Source: Bacteroidota bacterium (GTDB lineage: Bacteria; Bacteroidota; Ignavibacteria; Ignavibacteriales; Melioribacteraceae). Taken from it: 64,000 nt of DNA. Shown here piece after piece: positions 38,838 to 48,706 of this stretch (positions are counted from its first letter, which is position 1; each line of letters starts with the position of its first letter). Both the position numbers and the translations under genes were made by a program. Location: contig JAHISP010000035.1 of the NCBI GenBank assembly GCA_018818165.1, positions 42,340 to 106,339 of the forward strand. Reading direction: 5' to 3'. Below the pieces are notes generated by a model. It was not told the DNA's origin, did not search any database, and saw only the letters and a program-made list of their open reading frames with translations.

Positions 38838-39524
38838 TTATTCTGATTTGAAACGATATCCCACCCCTTTCACTGTCTCAATTAAATAAGAATATTCATT
38901 CAATTTTTCCCTTATTTTTCTTACATGAACATCAACTGTTCTATCACCAACAAAAACATCTTCGCCCCAAACTGAATTTAAAAGTTGTTCACGAGGAATT
39001 ACCTTTCCAGGCTTGTTTGCAAGATAATATATTAATTCAAATTCTTTTCTTGGAAAAACTAGCTTTTTATCATTCAAATAAACAATATAAGCTTCTCTAT
39101 CAATTTTAATGGGACCAACTTCAATTATTCCATCAGATGTTTCATTAACACTACTTTCGCTTTGACGAATATTTGATTTAATACGAGCAATTAGTTTTTG
39201 AATTGATACAGGTTTTGGAATATAATCGTCTGCTCCTACAGCCAAACCATGAATTTCATCCTGCTCTCTTGTTTTTGCGGTTAATAATAATATTGGAATA
39301 TTTTTATATTTATCTTCAATTCTAATTTTTTCACAAACTTCATAACCATCAATTCCAGGCATCATAACATCAAGAACAACTAAATCTGGTTTTTCTTTAA
39401 TAGCTTCAAGTGCTTCATTTCCATTATATGCTGTAATAACTTGAAATCCTTCTTTTTCAAGATTATATTGAATGAACTCAACAATATCTTTTTCATCATC
39501 AACAACTAATATTTTTGTGGCCAC
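38838..39524 (-). CDS. phoB: OmpR/PhoB-family response regulator
   Basis: 228 residues. Receiver with D-D-E-K-D near 10, phospho-Asp in V-V-L-D-V-M-M-P-G near 53 and L-L-T-A-K near 105; winged-helix DNA-binding domain at ~130-228 with D-R-T-V-D-V-H-V-R-K-I-R-E-K. The combination with a PhoR-like kinase suggests phosphate control, but no pst genes are in the window, so the symbol rests on family resemblance. 42 bases after dxs. Confidence 0.9.
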   Translation of the reverse strand: MATKILVVDDEKDIVEFIQYNLEKEGFQVITAYNGNEALEAIKEKPDLVVLDVMMPGIDGYEVCEKIRIEDKYKNIPILLLTAKTREQDEIHGLAVGADDYIPKPVSIQKLIARIKSNIRQSESSVNETSDGIIEVGPIKIDREAYIVYLNDKKLVFPRKEFELIYYLANKPGKVIPREQLLNSVWGEDVFVGDRTVDVHVRKIREKLNEYSYLIETVKGVGYRFKSE

Positions 39525-39566
39525 AACTTTGAATTCCTTTTATCTTTTATTAAAAAAGTTAAGTTA

Positions 39567-41459
39567 TTATTTCCCTAAATATTTTTGAACATTTTCAATA
39601 ATTCCATCTGTATCTATTTTTAGAATATGATAAAGCTGTTCTTGTGTTCCATGTTCAACATATGCATCAGGTAAACCTAAACGAAGAACGTTATTTCTGT
39701 AACCTTTATCAGCAAAATATTCTAGCACACCCGAGCCAAATCCACCAACAATTGAATTTTCTTCAATAGTAATTATTTTATCAAATTTTGCTGCAATTTT
39801 ATCTAATAAATCTGTGTCAAGTGGTTTAACAAATCGCATGTTAATCACTTCCATATTGATATTCTGCTCAATTAATTTTTCTGCAGCAGCGGAAGCAAAT
39901 CGTACCATATTTCCAACAGCTAATATTGCAATATCACTTCCCTCTCTTAAAATTTCGCCTTTACCAATTGGAAGCAATTCAAAATCTTCCACTACTTCTA
40001 CTCCTAGAACAGAACCTCTTGGATAACGCATTGCAATTGGTCCATTTTTATATTCAACAGCTGTATAAAGCATATTTCGTAATTCTGCTTCATCCTTTGG
40101 CGCCATTATTACCATTTTGGGCAGCATTCTTAAAAATGTTAAATCAAACACACCGTGGTGAGTTGGGCCATCTGCACCAACAAGACCAGCTCTATCTAAA
40201 ACAAAAACAACATGCAAATTTTGCAAACTTACATCATGAAAAATTTGATCGTAAGCTCTTTGCAAGAAAGTAGAATAAATTGCAACCACTGGAATAATGC
40301 CCTTTGTAGCAAGTCCTGCAGCAAAAGTAACTGAATGTTCTTCAGCTATTCCAGCGTCGTAATAACGTTCTGGAAGTTCGTCGTGCAAATATTGCAACCC
40401 AGTTCCATCTGGCATTGCAGCAGTAATTCCAACTACTTTTGTATTTTCTTTTGCAATTTTTAATAAAGCTTTTCCAAAAATTTCGGTGTAGGAAGCTGCC
40501 ATATTTTTCTTTTTGACAGATATTCCGGTTATTTTATCAAATGGAGTAACACCATGAAATTTAGGTGCATTTTCTTCTGCTGGTTTATAACCCTTTCCTT
40601 TTTCGGTATAAATATGGACAAGAATTGGTCCTTTAAGTGGCTTAATGTGCTCAAATAAATCCACAAGTTTTTTAATATTATGTCCGTTAGCTGGACCAAA
40701 ATATCTAAATCCTAACGCTTCAAAAAGCATTCCTGGAGTAACAACAGATTTAATTCCACTCTCAAGTCTTGAAGCAACTTTTCTTAAGCGGTCACCAAAT
40801 TGGTCAAGTTTACCCGTTAAATCCCAAATTGCGCCTTTAAATTTGTTGTATTCAGGATGAGCAATCATTTCAGTAAAATAATTTGAAATTTGCCAAACAT
40901 TAGGAGCAATTGACATATGATTATCATTAAGAACCACAATTAAGTTGCTCTGTAAAACGCCAGCATTATTCATAGCTTCATACGCCATTCCACCAGTCAT
41001 GGCACCATCGCCAATGATAGCAACAACTTTTCTATCAATTCCAAGTTGCTTTGCACCTTCAGCTATTCCAACAGCAGCAGAAATTGAAGTGGATGCGTGT
41101 CCCGCACCAAAATCATCATATTCGCTTTCATTTCGTTTAAGAAAGCCACTTAATCCTCCAAGTTGACGAATTGTGTGTAGTTGATCGCGCCTTCCCGTAA
41201 TTATTTTATGCGGATAAGCTTGGTGCCCAGTATCCCATACAATTGAATCTTCTGGCGTATTAAAAACTTTGTGAAGAGCTACGGTAAGTTCTACAGTTCC
41301 TAATCCACCTCCAAAATGTCCTCCAACTTCAGAGACAACATCAACCATGAATTCTCTAATTTCTTTACAGAGCAGTTTTAGTTCAGGCACATTAAATTTG
41401 CGAATATCTTGAGGTGAATTAATATTATATAATAATTTATAATTTTCTTTATCAGTCAT
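39567..41459 (-). CDS. dxs: 1-deoxy-D-xylulose-5-phosphate synthase
   Basis: 630 residues; thiamine-diphosphate enzyme joining pyruvate and glyceraldehyde-3-phosphate, first step of the MEP isoprenoid pathway. G-D-G-A-M-T-G-G-M-A-Y-E-A-M-N-N is the cofactor motif, G-H-Q-A-Y-P-H-K the N-terminal site, and D-G-P-T-H-H-G-V-F-D and the transketolase C-terminal domain follow. Nine bases after xseB. Confidence 0.97.
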   Translation of the reverse strand: MTDKENYKLLYNINSPQDIRKFNVPELKLLCKEIREFMVDVVSEVGGHFGGGLGTVELTVALHKVFNTPEDSIVWDTGHQAYPHKIITGRRDQLHTIRQLGGLSGFLKRNESEYDDFGAGHASTSISAAVGIAEGAKQLGIDRKVVAIIGDGAMTGGMAYEAMNNAGVLQSNLIVVLNDNHMSIAPNVWQISNYFTEMIAHPEYNKFKGAIWDLTGKLDQFGDRLRKVASRLESGIKSVVTPGMLFEALGFRYFGPANGHNIKKLVDLFEHIKPLKGPILVHIYTEKGKGYKPAEENAPKFHGVTPFDKITGISVKKKNMAASYTEIFGKALLKIAKENTKVVGITAAMPDGTGLQYLHDELPERYYDAGIAEEHSVTFAAGLATKGIIPVVAIYSTFLQRAYDQIFHDVSLQNLHVVFVLDRAGLVGADGPTHHGVFDLTFLRMLPKMVIMAPKDEAELRNMLYTAVEYKNGPIAMRYPRGSVLGVEVVEDFELLPIGKGEILREGSDIAILAVGNMVRFASAAAEKLIEQNINMEVINMRFVKPLDTDLLDKIAAKFDKIITIEENSIVGGFGSGVLEYFADKGYRNNVLRLGLPDAYVEHGTQEQLYHILKIDTDGIIENVQKYLGK

Positions 41460-41468
41460 TACTTCCCT

Positions 41469-41678
41469 TTATTCTAAATCTTTTTCAAGATCTGCTTTTA
41501 GTTCTTTAATTTTCAGTTGAGCTTCTGAAAGAGTTTTATAGCACTCTTTTGCTAATTTAACACCTTCCTCATAAAGCTTTATTGATTCGTCAAGTCCAAC
41601 TTCATTTTCTTCTAATAATTCTGAAATTTCCTTCAGACGTATTAAGGAATCTTCAAATGTTTTTTTCTTTGTAGTCAC
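41469..41678 (-). CDS. xseB: Exodeoxyribonuclease VII small subunit
   Basis: A 69-residue helical protein with the family pattern F-E-x-x-L-x-R-L-x-E-I and L-D-E-S-I-K-L-Y-E-E-G. Its start overlaps the xseA stop by one base. Confidence 0.94.
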   Translation of the reverse strand: MTTKKKTFEDSLIRLKEISELLEENEVGLDESIKLYEEGVKLAKECYKTLSEAQLKIKELKADLEKDLE

Positions 41679-42868
41679 TATTTTATCTCAATCTCTTTAT
41701 CGTAAAATTTAATTTTTGTTTTTTTAGTAAAATCAAAATTTTCACCACGAGCAACTATCTTATCATCTTGTTTCACAAGCGAAAATCCTCTTTTTAATAT
41801 TTTGTCAATATTAAAAGACTCAATAATATTTCTTTTTAGCTCTAATTCGTTCATTTTATTTTGGAATTTTTTACCTAATCCATTTTCAATTTTAAACAAA
41901 TAATTATCCAAACTTTGAATATTGTTATTAAGAATAAAATTATGCGACTTAAAGCCATAAGATATAATTAAATCCGAAATCTTATCTTTAAAACTACTAA
42001 TAATAGAACTAATATTGGTGGAAGATTCTTCAATATAATTTTCTAGATAATTTAGGATATCTTCTTTATTTGGAGTTGCTAATTCCATTGAAGCAGTTGG
42101 AGTTGGGGCGCGAAGGTCTGCTACAAAATCGGCAATTGTAAAATCAATTTCGTGACCAACTCCGCTAATAATTGGAGTTTTAGCCTCAAATATTGTTCTT
42201 GCAACAATTTCTTCGTTAAAAGCCCAAAGGTCTTCAAGCGAACCACCGCCACGACCAATAATAATTAAATCCAAATCTCCACGTTTATCCAAAATTTTGA
42301 TATTTTTTGCAATATTTTCTGCAGCTCCTTCTCCCTGAACTCTGCTTGAAGCAACAATAAGTTCAACTAAAGGAAAGCGCCTTTGAGCTACCGAAACCAT
42401 ATCTTTAAATGCGGCAGAATCAATTGCAGTAACAATTCCAATTTTTTGTGGTATTTGTGGAATTGATTTTTTCAAAGATTCATCAAAAAGTCCTTCTTCT
42501 GCTAATCTATTTTTGAGCCTTTCAAAAGCCGCTTGAAGTTCACCAACTCCATCGGCTTGCATTGAACGAACATCAACTTGATAAGTTCCGCGGGGAGGAT
42601 AAACTGACATATTACCCGAAACAATAATTTTCATTCCATCTTCTGGTGTGAAGCGCACTTTTGCATTTGCACTTTTCCACATTGTGCAACTAATTTGAGC
42701 TGTTGCATCTTTAAGAGTAAAATACCAATGACCAGAAAAGTGAGCTTTAAAGTTTGATATTTCGCCAACTACTTTTACATTACCAAAGGAGTTTTCGAGC
42801 AAACGTTTCACGGAATTAGTTATTTGACTAACCGAATATATATTTTCTTCTTGTTTAAATAAATCCAT
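41678..42868 (-). CDS. xseA: Exodeoxyribonuclease VII large subunit
   Basis: 396 residues; single-strand exonuclease with XseB. N-terminal OB-fold (V-V-G-E-I-S-N-F-K, S-G-H-W-Y-F-T-L-K-D), catalytic core with I-I-G-R-G-G-G-S-L-E-D-L-W-A-F-N and G-H-E-I-D-F-T-I, then a coiled-coil C-terminus. First gene of the xseA-xseB-dxs-phoB-phoR run. Confidence 0.96.
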   Translation of the reverse strand: MDLFKQEENIYSVSQITNSVKRLLENSFGNVKVVGEISNFKAHFSGHWYFTLKDATAQISCTMWKSANAKVRFTPEDGMKIIVSGNMSVYPPRGTYQVDVRSMQADGVGELQAAFERLKNRLAEEGLFDESLKKSIPQIPQKIGIVTAIDSAAFKDMVSVAQRRFPLVELIVASSRVQGEGAAENIAKNIKILDKRGDLDLIIIGRGGGSLEDLWAFNEEIVARTIFEAKTPIISGVGHEIDFTIADFVADLRAPTPTASMELATPNKEDILNYLENYIEESSTNISSIISSFKDKISDLIISYGFKSHNFILNNNIQSLDNYLFKIENGLGKKFQNKMNELELKRNIIESFNIDKILKRGFSLVKQDDKIVARGENFDFTKKTKIKFYDKEIEIK

Positions 42869-42930
42869 TATTTTTATTTCTAATTCAGATTTTAGTTTTA
42901 TTCCATTTGGGAATTTAAATTATTTACTTA

Positions 42931-42967
42931 GTTTTCATTTCTCATATAAACATTCAGAAATGAAAAC
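42931..42967. repeat. 12-bp inverted repeat downstream of the methyltransferase gene
   Basis: GTTTTCATTTCT and AGAAATGAAAAC are perfect complements around a 13-base loop. It lies between the methyltransferase stop and xseA. It has no T run, so it may be a weak terminator, an mRNA end or an operator. Confidence 0.5.
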
Positions 42968-43001
42968 TCAATTTAGGGAATTGCAACAATATAACATCGT
43001 A

Positions 43002-43883
43002 TTACTTAATGTTTTTAATTTCACGCTTCTCTTTTCTAAAAATCAAACAGTATTGATGATGTCTGTTTCCAACCCAAGCGTTGTTAACACCAAGTGCAAT
43101 AAGTGGTTTATCATTTTGAAGCCATATTTTTTCATCCTTTAACAGCCAGCTTTTTTCACCTCGTTTAGTAAGTGACGTTGCAGTATCAAAGGCTAATGGA
43201 TAAACTATTCCATCAGCAAAAACATTATTTGTGATAACAACAAGATATCCTTTATCCTTAATTATATTATAAACTTGATCAAATATTTTTGCTTGTGTTT
43301 CAATAAACTCTTCATAGTCTGATAAATTACCAATATCACCTTTTGCTTCAGAATATTTTGTATCCAAGCCTTTATCCTTTCTATCCTTCTGACGTATTGA
43401 TGAACGTTCAAGCTGATTCCAATAAGGTGGCGATGTAACTACAAAATCAAATTCCCTTTCGCTAAATCCATTTTTATCTAATACTTTCTTGAGTGATAAC
43501 GATGAACCCAACAATGGAGTTAATTCTGTTTTATAATTTCCATCTGCAATTCTTTCTTTTGATATTTTTAAATATTTTTTAGTTATCTCAATTCCAACAC
43601 CGTTTCTACCAGTATCACCAGCGGCAATAAGTGTACTTGCGGTTCCAAGGAATGGGTCAAATACCCAATCTCCTTTTTTCGTAAAAAAATCGATAAATTC
43701 TGCTACTAATGACTCAGGATATTTAGCCGGATGCAGTATCTCATTGTCTTTGCGAGGCTTTGGGCTATGATGAAACCATGATTTTGTAAATTTAATCCAC
43801 TCTTTGCCGGTTAAGTCATTAAGATTATTATATGGACTAAGTTTTCCACGTTCACCAAGATCAATTGGTTCTTTTCTAGGCAA
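43002..43883 (-). CDS. Solitary DNA methyltransferase (N4-cytosine or N6-adenine type)
   Basis: 293 residues beginning at TTG with GGGGGAA upstream. SAM site D-P-F-L-G-T-A-S-T (motif I) near 96 is preceded by the motif-X-like H-P-A-K-Y-P, and the catalytic T-S-P-P-Y-W (motif IV) comes later, near 158. S-P-P-Y-W fits N4-cytosine or N6-adenine enzymes; motif order X-I-IV differs from the classical beta class. No restriction endonuclease gene is adjacent, so it may be regulatory or a remnant of a mobile system. Target sequence unknown. Confidence 0.88.
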   Translation of the reverse strand: MPRKEPIDLGERGKLSPYNNLNDLTGKEWIKFTKSWFHHSPKPRKDNEILHPAKYPESLVAEFIDFFTKKGDWVFDPFLGTASTLIAAGDTGRNGVGIEITKKYLKISKERIADGNYKTELTPLLGSSLSLKKVLDKNGFSEREFDFVVTSPPYWNQLERSSIRQKDRKDKGLDTKYSEAKGDIGNLSDYEEFIETQAKIFDQVYNIIKDKGYLVVITNNVFADGIVYPLAFDTATSLTKRGEKSWLLKDEKIWLQNDKPLIALGVNNAWVGNRHHQYCLIFRKEKREIKNIK

Positions 43884-43960
43884 TATTTCCCCCGCATACT
43901 TTTATATTTGCGAAATGCAAAATATTATATTTGTTTTTGTATCTAGTTATCATTTTATTT

Positions 43961-44776
43961 TTAATAGTTAAATGATATTGCGCTTGTAAATAGTCCAATA
44001 GATATTTCTTGGAAATCTACAGACGAATTATCAAGTCCATAATTATAACGATACCTCGCATAAAGTGTAAATGTTTCATAAAAATTGAATAAGCCAAAAC
44101 TAATTTCTGGACTTATTCCATTAAATCCATTAAAATTTGTGGTAACATTTATACCAGGTGAAATATATTTAATAATTTTGGTTTGAATAATTTGTTTATA
44201 CCCAGCACGCAAATAATTATTATCAGCTAAATTAAAAATATGACTGTATTCTAATGAAATATATCCACTAGGATAATTATAACCACCATTATAGAATGCA
44301 ATTAAAGGAATCTCTTTATTTAAACTAAACTTGCTTTCAGTGCCACTAAAAACCAATGTTGGTGAAGGAATTAAATAAATTATTCCACCAAAACAGAGGT
44401 CAATAAAATTAGAATTATTTGTAATTTCAATATTATATTCGCCAGGAAGTGCTAAATCAAATTTATCGCTTTTTGAAATATTGCCTTTTTTATCCTCAGC
44501 AATTATTTGAAAAGGAATTGATGTAGAATCGTGCTTTAGAGTTTCATACAGCATTTCAAAATTATGTTCATCAATAAAATTCTGTGAAATTAGTATTTCA
44601 CTATTTCCATCAAATTTAATTTTTGATTTTACACTATCACTTGTGAAAAATGTAATTTTTATTTTGTGTGGCAATTCTGGAGTTACATAAGAATCTATTA
44701 TAAAAATATCAACATTGCTTTGCGCAAAGCTAGCTGAGAAAATAAGTGACAATATTATTACTACTTTTTTAATCAT
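43961..44776 (-). CDS. Hypothetical exported protein, probably outer-membrane
   Basis: 271 residues with a signal peptide (~1-18, A-S-F-A-Q-S), an N-terminal ~100-residue beta domain, and a C-terminal part of repeated Tyr/Phe/Asn-rich strands ending S-F-N-Y, as in small outer-membrane barrels. No family recognised. The start overlaps the MFS gene end by eight bases. Confidence 0.72.
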   Translation of the reverse strand: MIKKVVIILSLIFSASFAQSNVDIFIIDSYVTPELPHKIKITFFTSDSVKSKIKFDGNSEILISQNFIDEHNFEMLYETLKHDSTSIPFQIIAEDKKGNISKSDKFDLALPGEYNIEITNNSNFIDLCFGGIIYLIPSPTLVFSGTESKFSLNKEIPLIAFYNGGYNYPSGYISLEYSHIFNLADNNYLRAGYKQIIQTKIIKYISPGINVTTNFNGFNGISPEISFGLFNFYETFTLYARYRYNYGLDNSSVDFQEISIGLFTSAISFNY

Positions 44777-46049
44777 TAATTCTTTTCTCTTTTACCAATA
44801 GCCAAACAAATGCTGAAATAGCTAACGAAACACCACTAATTAAAAAGACTACATTTTTATCGGAAGAACCTTGCACAATTACACCAACTATTAAACTAAC
44901 TAACAATTGTGGAATTACTATAGATAAATTAAACATTCCCATAAAAAATCCCATTCTGCTTTTATCAACCACTTCGGACATAATAGCAAATGGAAGTGAA
45001 ACTATTGCAGCCCAACCAAAACCAGCAACGCCCATTAATATATATAATGTGTATTCGGAAAATCCAAAAAATGCAATTGCAAAATATCCACAAGACATTA
45101 TGGCAACGCTTAATATTTGAGTTTTAACTCTTCCAATTTTTTCAGCAATTGGCTCAAGTACAAAAGCTGGCAATAAAGCACCAACAGCATTTAAAATTAA
45201 GAATGAAATTGAAATTATTTGTCCAGTTTTTAAATCAATGGCATTTATCATTTCTTGAGTTGCTCCATCAGGCGTTGGGTTTATTTTTTGAGTAATAAAT
45301 GCAATTATAAATACAAACATTGTCTGAACTCCAAACCACGAAAAAGCATTTGCGAAACAAACTTTCAAGAAAGCTACTAAATCTGTTTTTGAGCCAGATT
45401 CATCTTCACCAATTATTTCATCGTCCGTTTTTGAAAGAGAGCGTGGTTCTTCAATAAAAAATGAAGGAACTACTGTGAAAAGAAAAACGAGACCAACGCC
45501 AAAATAAATTAAAAAATAATTTCCCCAAACAGCTCCAATTGCGTATGCAAGTACTCCAAAACTGCCAGAAATTGTTTGCATCCAAGTATAACCTTTTGTT
45601 CTAGGATTTCCGTTTGGAGTAACATCAGCAATAATTGAGCGAGTAGGATTGAAACTTACATTTATGGATAAATCCAAAGTTAATGCCACAATCATAGCAA
45701 TAACTATTAAATTATTAAAAGAAAGAGTATCGTTAATTATTGCAATATTTGGAAGTGCTAATAACATTAATGCAGCTAGAGTTCCACCAATTAAAATAAA
45801 AGGTCGTCTTCTGCCTCCGAAGAACCAAACTTTATCGCTGATAAATCCAACAATTGGTTGTGCAATTAATCCAGCAATAGGACCAGCAGCCCAAACAAAA
45901 CCCATTTCGTGAAGATCCAAACCAAATTGCGTTACTAATATCCAGCTTAAAGCAGAAATTTGAACCGATAATGCAAAGCCCATTGCTGTAGCTGGCAATG
46001 CGAGTATAACATAAAATAAGTTTGAAAATTTCTTTTGAATATTGAGCAT
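44769..46049 (-). CDS. MFS transporter of the maltose/maltooligosaccharide (SLC45-like) type
   Basis: 426 residues with 12 predicted helices. N-terminal A-T-A-M-G-F-A-L-S, then D-K-V-W-F-F-G-G-R-R-R-P-F between helices 2 and 3, and late G-W-A-A-I-V-S-L-P-F-A-I-M are hallmarks of this sugar-porter group in the FCB phyla. A substrate of maltose or oligosaccharide type is inferred and would suit the secreted alpha-amylase at 54.6 kb. Confidence 0.88.
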   Translation of the reverse strand: MLNIQKKFSNLFYVILALPATAMGFALSVQISALSWILVTQFGLDLHEMGFVWAAGPIAGLIAQPIVGFISDKVWFFGGRRRPFILIGGTLAALMLLALPNIAIINDTLSFNNLIVIAMIVALTLDLSINVSFNPTRSIIADVTPNGNPRTKGYTWMQTISGSFGVLAYAIGAVWGNYFLIYFGVGLVFLFTVVPSFFIEEPRSLSKTDDEIIGEDESGSKTDLVAFLKVCFANAFSWFGVQTMFVFIIAFITQKINPTPDGATQEMINAIDLKTGQIISISFLILNAVGALLPAFVLEPIAEKIGRVKTQILSVAIMSCGYFAIAFFGFSEYTLYILMGVAGFGWAAIVSLPFAIMSEVVDKSRMGFFMGMFNLSIVIPQLLVSLIVGVIVQGSSDKNVVFLISGVSLAISAFVWLLVKEKRIND

Positions 46050-46299
46050 ACTCTCTCCTTAGAAGAATTTTTTAAATTTAACTAAAAAAGATACTGATTC
46101 ATTTAACCACATTCATATGTTTATAAATTATTTTTTTAGGAAATGCACTATTATAATATCTAAGTTGTAAAATAATTTGTGAAAATATGCATATTTTCAA
46201 TTTTTTATTTAAATAATGAAATAATCTTCTTTACAACACGTTTCATTATTTTATATTCTTTTAATTATTCATAACTTTGGGGTCGAATATTAAAAAAAT

Positions 46300-46755
46300 A
46301 TGCAAAAAAATGAAGAGAAAAATATAACAAGTAATCGTAAAGCTTTTCACGATTACTTTATTGAGCAAACCATTGAAGTTGGAGTTGTACTTTTGGGAAC
46401 AGAAGTAAAAGCTTTGCGAAATGGAAAAGCGAATTTAGTTGATGCTTATGCGTCAATAAAAAATGATGAAGTTTGGATGATAAATGCACATATTGGCGTT
46501 TATGATCATGGAAATATAAATAATCACGAGCCTCTAAGAATTAGAAAATTATTATTGAAGCGTTCTGAAATTAGAAAACTTGATAATAAAATTAAGCAAA
46601 AAGGATATTCTTTAATTCCTTTACGAATTTATTTTTCAAACGGTAAAGTTAAAGTTGAAATTGGATTAGCTCGTGGTAAAAAAGCTTATGATAAGCGTGA
46701 GACAATTAAGCTTAAAGATGCAAAAAGAGATTTAGATAGAAGCGTTAAATTGTAA
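46300..46755 (+). CDS. smpB: SsrA-binding protein SmpB
   Basis: 151 residues; carries tmRNA to stalled ribosomes. N-R-K-A-F-H-D-Y near 12, G-T-E-V-K-A-L-R near 36 and the basic tail K-D-A-K-R-D-L-D-R match the family. The tmRNA gene is not in the window. The 250-base spacer upstream is shared with the divergent MFS gene. Confidence 0.96.
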   Translation: MQKNEEKNITSNRKAFHDYFIEQTIEVGVVLLGTEVKALRNGKANLVDAYASIKNDEVWMINAHIGVYDHGNINNHEPLRIRKLLLKRSEIRKLDNKIKQKGYSLIPLRIYFSNGKVKVEIGLARGKKAYDKRETIKLKDAKRDLDRSVKL

Positions 46756-46806
46756 ACTAAATGAATTTAAATTTTTAAAGAAAATAGGTATATATAAGGC
46801 AAAATA

Positions 46807-48036
46807 TTGAGTAATAAAATTTTATTTCCGTCTGTAAAAGAACAAATGGAAGTTATAAAAAGGGGCACTTCAGAAATAATTCCTGAAGAAGAATTAGTTA
46901 AAAAATTAGAAAAATCATTTGAAACTGGAAAACCACTAAATATCAAATTAGGATGCGACCCAACTCGCCCTGATTTACATCTCGGACACTCAGTAGTACT
47001 TAGAAAATTAGCGCAATTTCAAAAACTCGGTCATCAGGCAATTTTAATTATTGGTGATTTTACAGCATTAATTGGTGATCCATCTGGAAGGAATTCCACT
47101 CGCCCACCGCTTACAGAAGCCGATATTGCCGAAAATGCTAAATCATATTTTGAGCAAGCTTATAAAATTTTAGATAAAGAAAAGACTAAAATTGTTTATA
47201 ACTCCGAGTGGCTTGGTAAAATGAATTTTGCCGATGTAATTAAATTAGCTTCAAAATACACAGTTGCAAGAATGTTGGAACGTGATGATTTCACAAATAG
47301 ATTTAAAGGTGGAATTCCAATTAGCATGCACGAAATTCTTTATCCACTTGCACAAGCAATGGATTCTGTGGCGATTGAAAGCGATGTTGAGCTTGGTGGA
47401 ACTGACCAAAAATTCAATTTGCTTGTTGGTCGCGATATTCAAAGAGAAAATGAAATGACTCCACAAGTAATTTTAACAATGCCAATACTTGTTGGAACCG
47501 ATGGCGTTGAAAAAATGAGTAAATCTTATGATAATTATATTGGGATTAGTGATTCACCAAAAGATATTTATGGAAGAACTCTTTCTATTCCTGATCATAT
47601 TATTTATAACTATTATGAAGTTGCAACTGATATTTCCACTGATGAGTTATCCCAAATTAAATTGCTTTTGGAAGACAAAAACAATAACCCACGTGACTTA
47701 AAAAGACAACTTGCACGCAAATTAGTTGAAATGTATCATTCCAAAGAAGCAGCAATTTTAGCAGAAGAAGAATTTGATAATATTTTTATAAATAAAGGAA
47801 TTCCAGAAGATATTCATGAAATGAAATTTGATGTTGATAAAATGACAATTATTGATTTAATTGCACATATAAATTTTGCACCTTCCAAAGGCGAGGCTCG
47901 CAGACTAATTCAGCAAGGCGGTGTTTCAATTGATGGAGATAAAATTACAGATTTTTCCCACGAGGTTATCTTTGATAATGAGAAGATTTTAAAAGTTGGA
48001 AAAAGAAAATTTTTAAAACTGTTGTCAAACAAGTAA
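46807..48036 (+). CDS. tyrS: Tyrosyl-tRNA synthetase
   Basis: 409 residues starting at TTG. HIGH-like H-L-G-H-S near 60, K-M-S-K-S near 236 and a C-terminal S4 RNA-binding domain (G-E-A-R-R-L-I-Q-Q-G-G-V). L-G-C-D-P-T-R-P-D-L-H is typical of the bacterial TyrRS branch common in the FCB group. A short AAGG precedes the start. Confidence 0.96.
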   Translation: MSNKILFPSVKEQMEVIKRGTSEIIPEEELVKKLEKSFETGKPLNIKLGCDPTRPDLHLGHSVVLRKLAQFQKLGHQAILIIGDFTALIGDPSGRNSTRPPLTEADIAENAKSYFEQAYKILDKEKTKIVYNSEWLGKMNFADVIKLASKYTVARMLERDDFTNRFKGGIPISMHEILYPLAQAMDSVAIESDVELGGTDQKFNLLVGRDIQRENEMTPQVILTMPILVGTDGVEKMSKSYDNYIGISDSPKDIYGRTLSIPDHIIYNYYEVATDISTDELSQIKLLLEDKNNNPRDLKRQLARKLVEMYHSKEAAILAEEEFDNIFINKGIPEDIHEMKFDVDKMTIIDLIAHINFAPSKGEARRLIQQGGVSIDGDKITDFSHEVIFDNEKILKVGKRKFLKLLSNK

Positions 48037-48136
48037 TTTATTGTCATTTTAGCACTTTTTGATGTATTTCTAAAAGGCTAAAAGTGTTTTTAATGTCAAT
48101 TTGACTCTGTCAAATGACGTGAAATTAGGAGAAGAA

Positions 48137-48685
48137 ATGTATCTACCAAAAAAAATCTTTTTTACTAAAGGTGTTGGAAGACACAAAGAGTATTTAGCAT
48201 CTTTTGAGCTTGCATTAAGACATGCAAACATCGAGAAATACAACTTGGTTAGTGTAAGTAGTATTTTTCCAATTGGGTGCAAAAAAGTATCAATTGAAGA
48301 AGGAATTAAAGAGCTTTCACCTGGACAAATTGTTCACGCTGTAATGGCTCGTAATTCAACAAACGAACCTGGAAGAAAAATTGCATCTTCTATTGGCACT
48401 GCAATCCCAGCTGATAACAATATGTATGGCTATCTTTCTGAACATCATCCTTTTGGTGAACCCGCTGATAAAGCTGGTGATTATGCAGAAGATCTTGCAG
48501 CTGGAATGCTCGCTTCTACAATGGGAATTGAAAACTTTAATGCTGATGAAGCCTGGAACGAAAAAGAACAGATTTTCAAACTTTCTGGAAAAGTAGTTAG
48601 AACTTCAAATATCACTCAATCTGCTATTGGTCATAAAGATGGATTATGGACAACTGTTGTTTCTGCAGCAGTTTTGATTCCTTAA
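48137..48685 (+). CDS. pdaD: Pyruvoyl-dependent arginine decarboxylase
   Basis: 182 residues; a self-cleaving proenzyme that makes agmatine from arginine, the start of polyamine synthesis. The processing site is S-V-S-S-I-F-P, where the second Ser becomes the pyruvoyl group. A late Glu region and G-x-A-I-P-A-D are also conserved. The ATG at 48137 with AGGAG five bases upstream is preferred over a TTG at 48101 that adds 12 unlike residues. Confidence 0.93.
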   Translation: MYLPKKIFFTKGVGRHKEYLASFELALRHANIEKYNLVSVSSIFPIGCKKVSIEEGIKELSPGQIVHAVMARNSTNEPGRKIASSIGTAIPADNNMYGYLSEHHPFGEPADKAGDYAEDLAAGMLASTMGIENFNADEAWNEKEQIFKLSGKVVRTSNITQSAIGHKDGLWTTVVSAAVLIP

Positions 48686-48706
48686 GTCAATTTTGGATTA
48701 AATTTT

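Noticed and set aside
42931..42967. Terminator of the methyltransferase gene
   Set aside because: The inverted repeat is perfect but has no T run, so it is listed only as a repeat.
48040..48100. Terminator after tyrS
   Set aside because: CACTTTT/AAAAGTG pairing with a T tail exists but the loop is long and the stem all weak pairs; not convincing.
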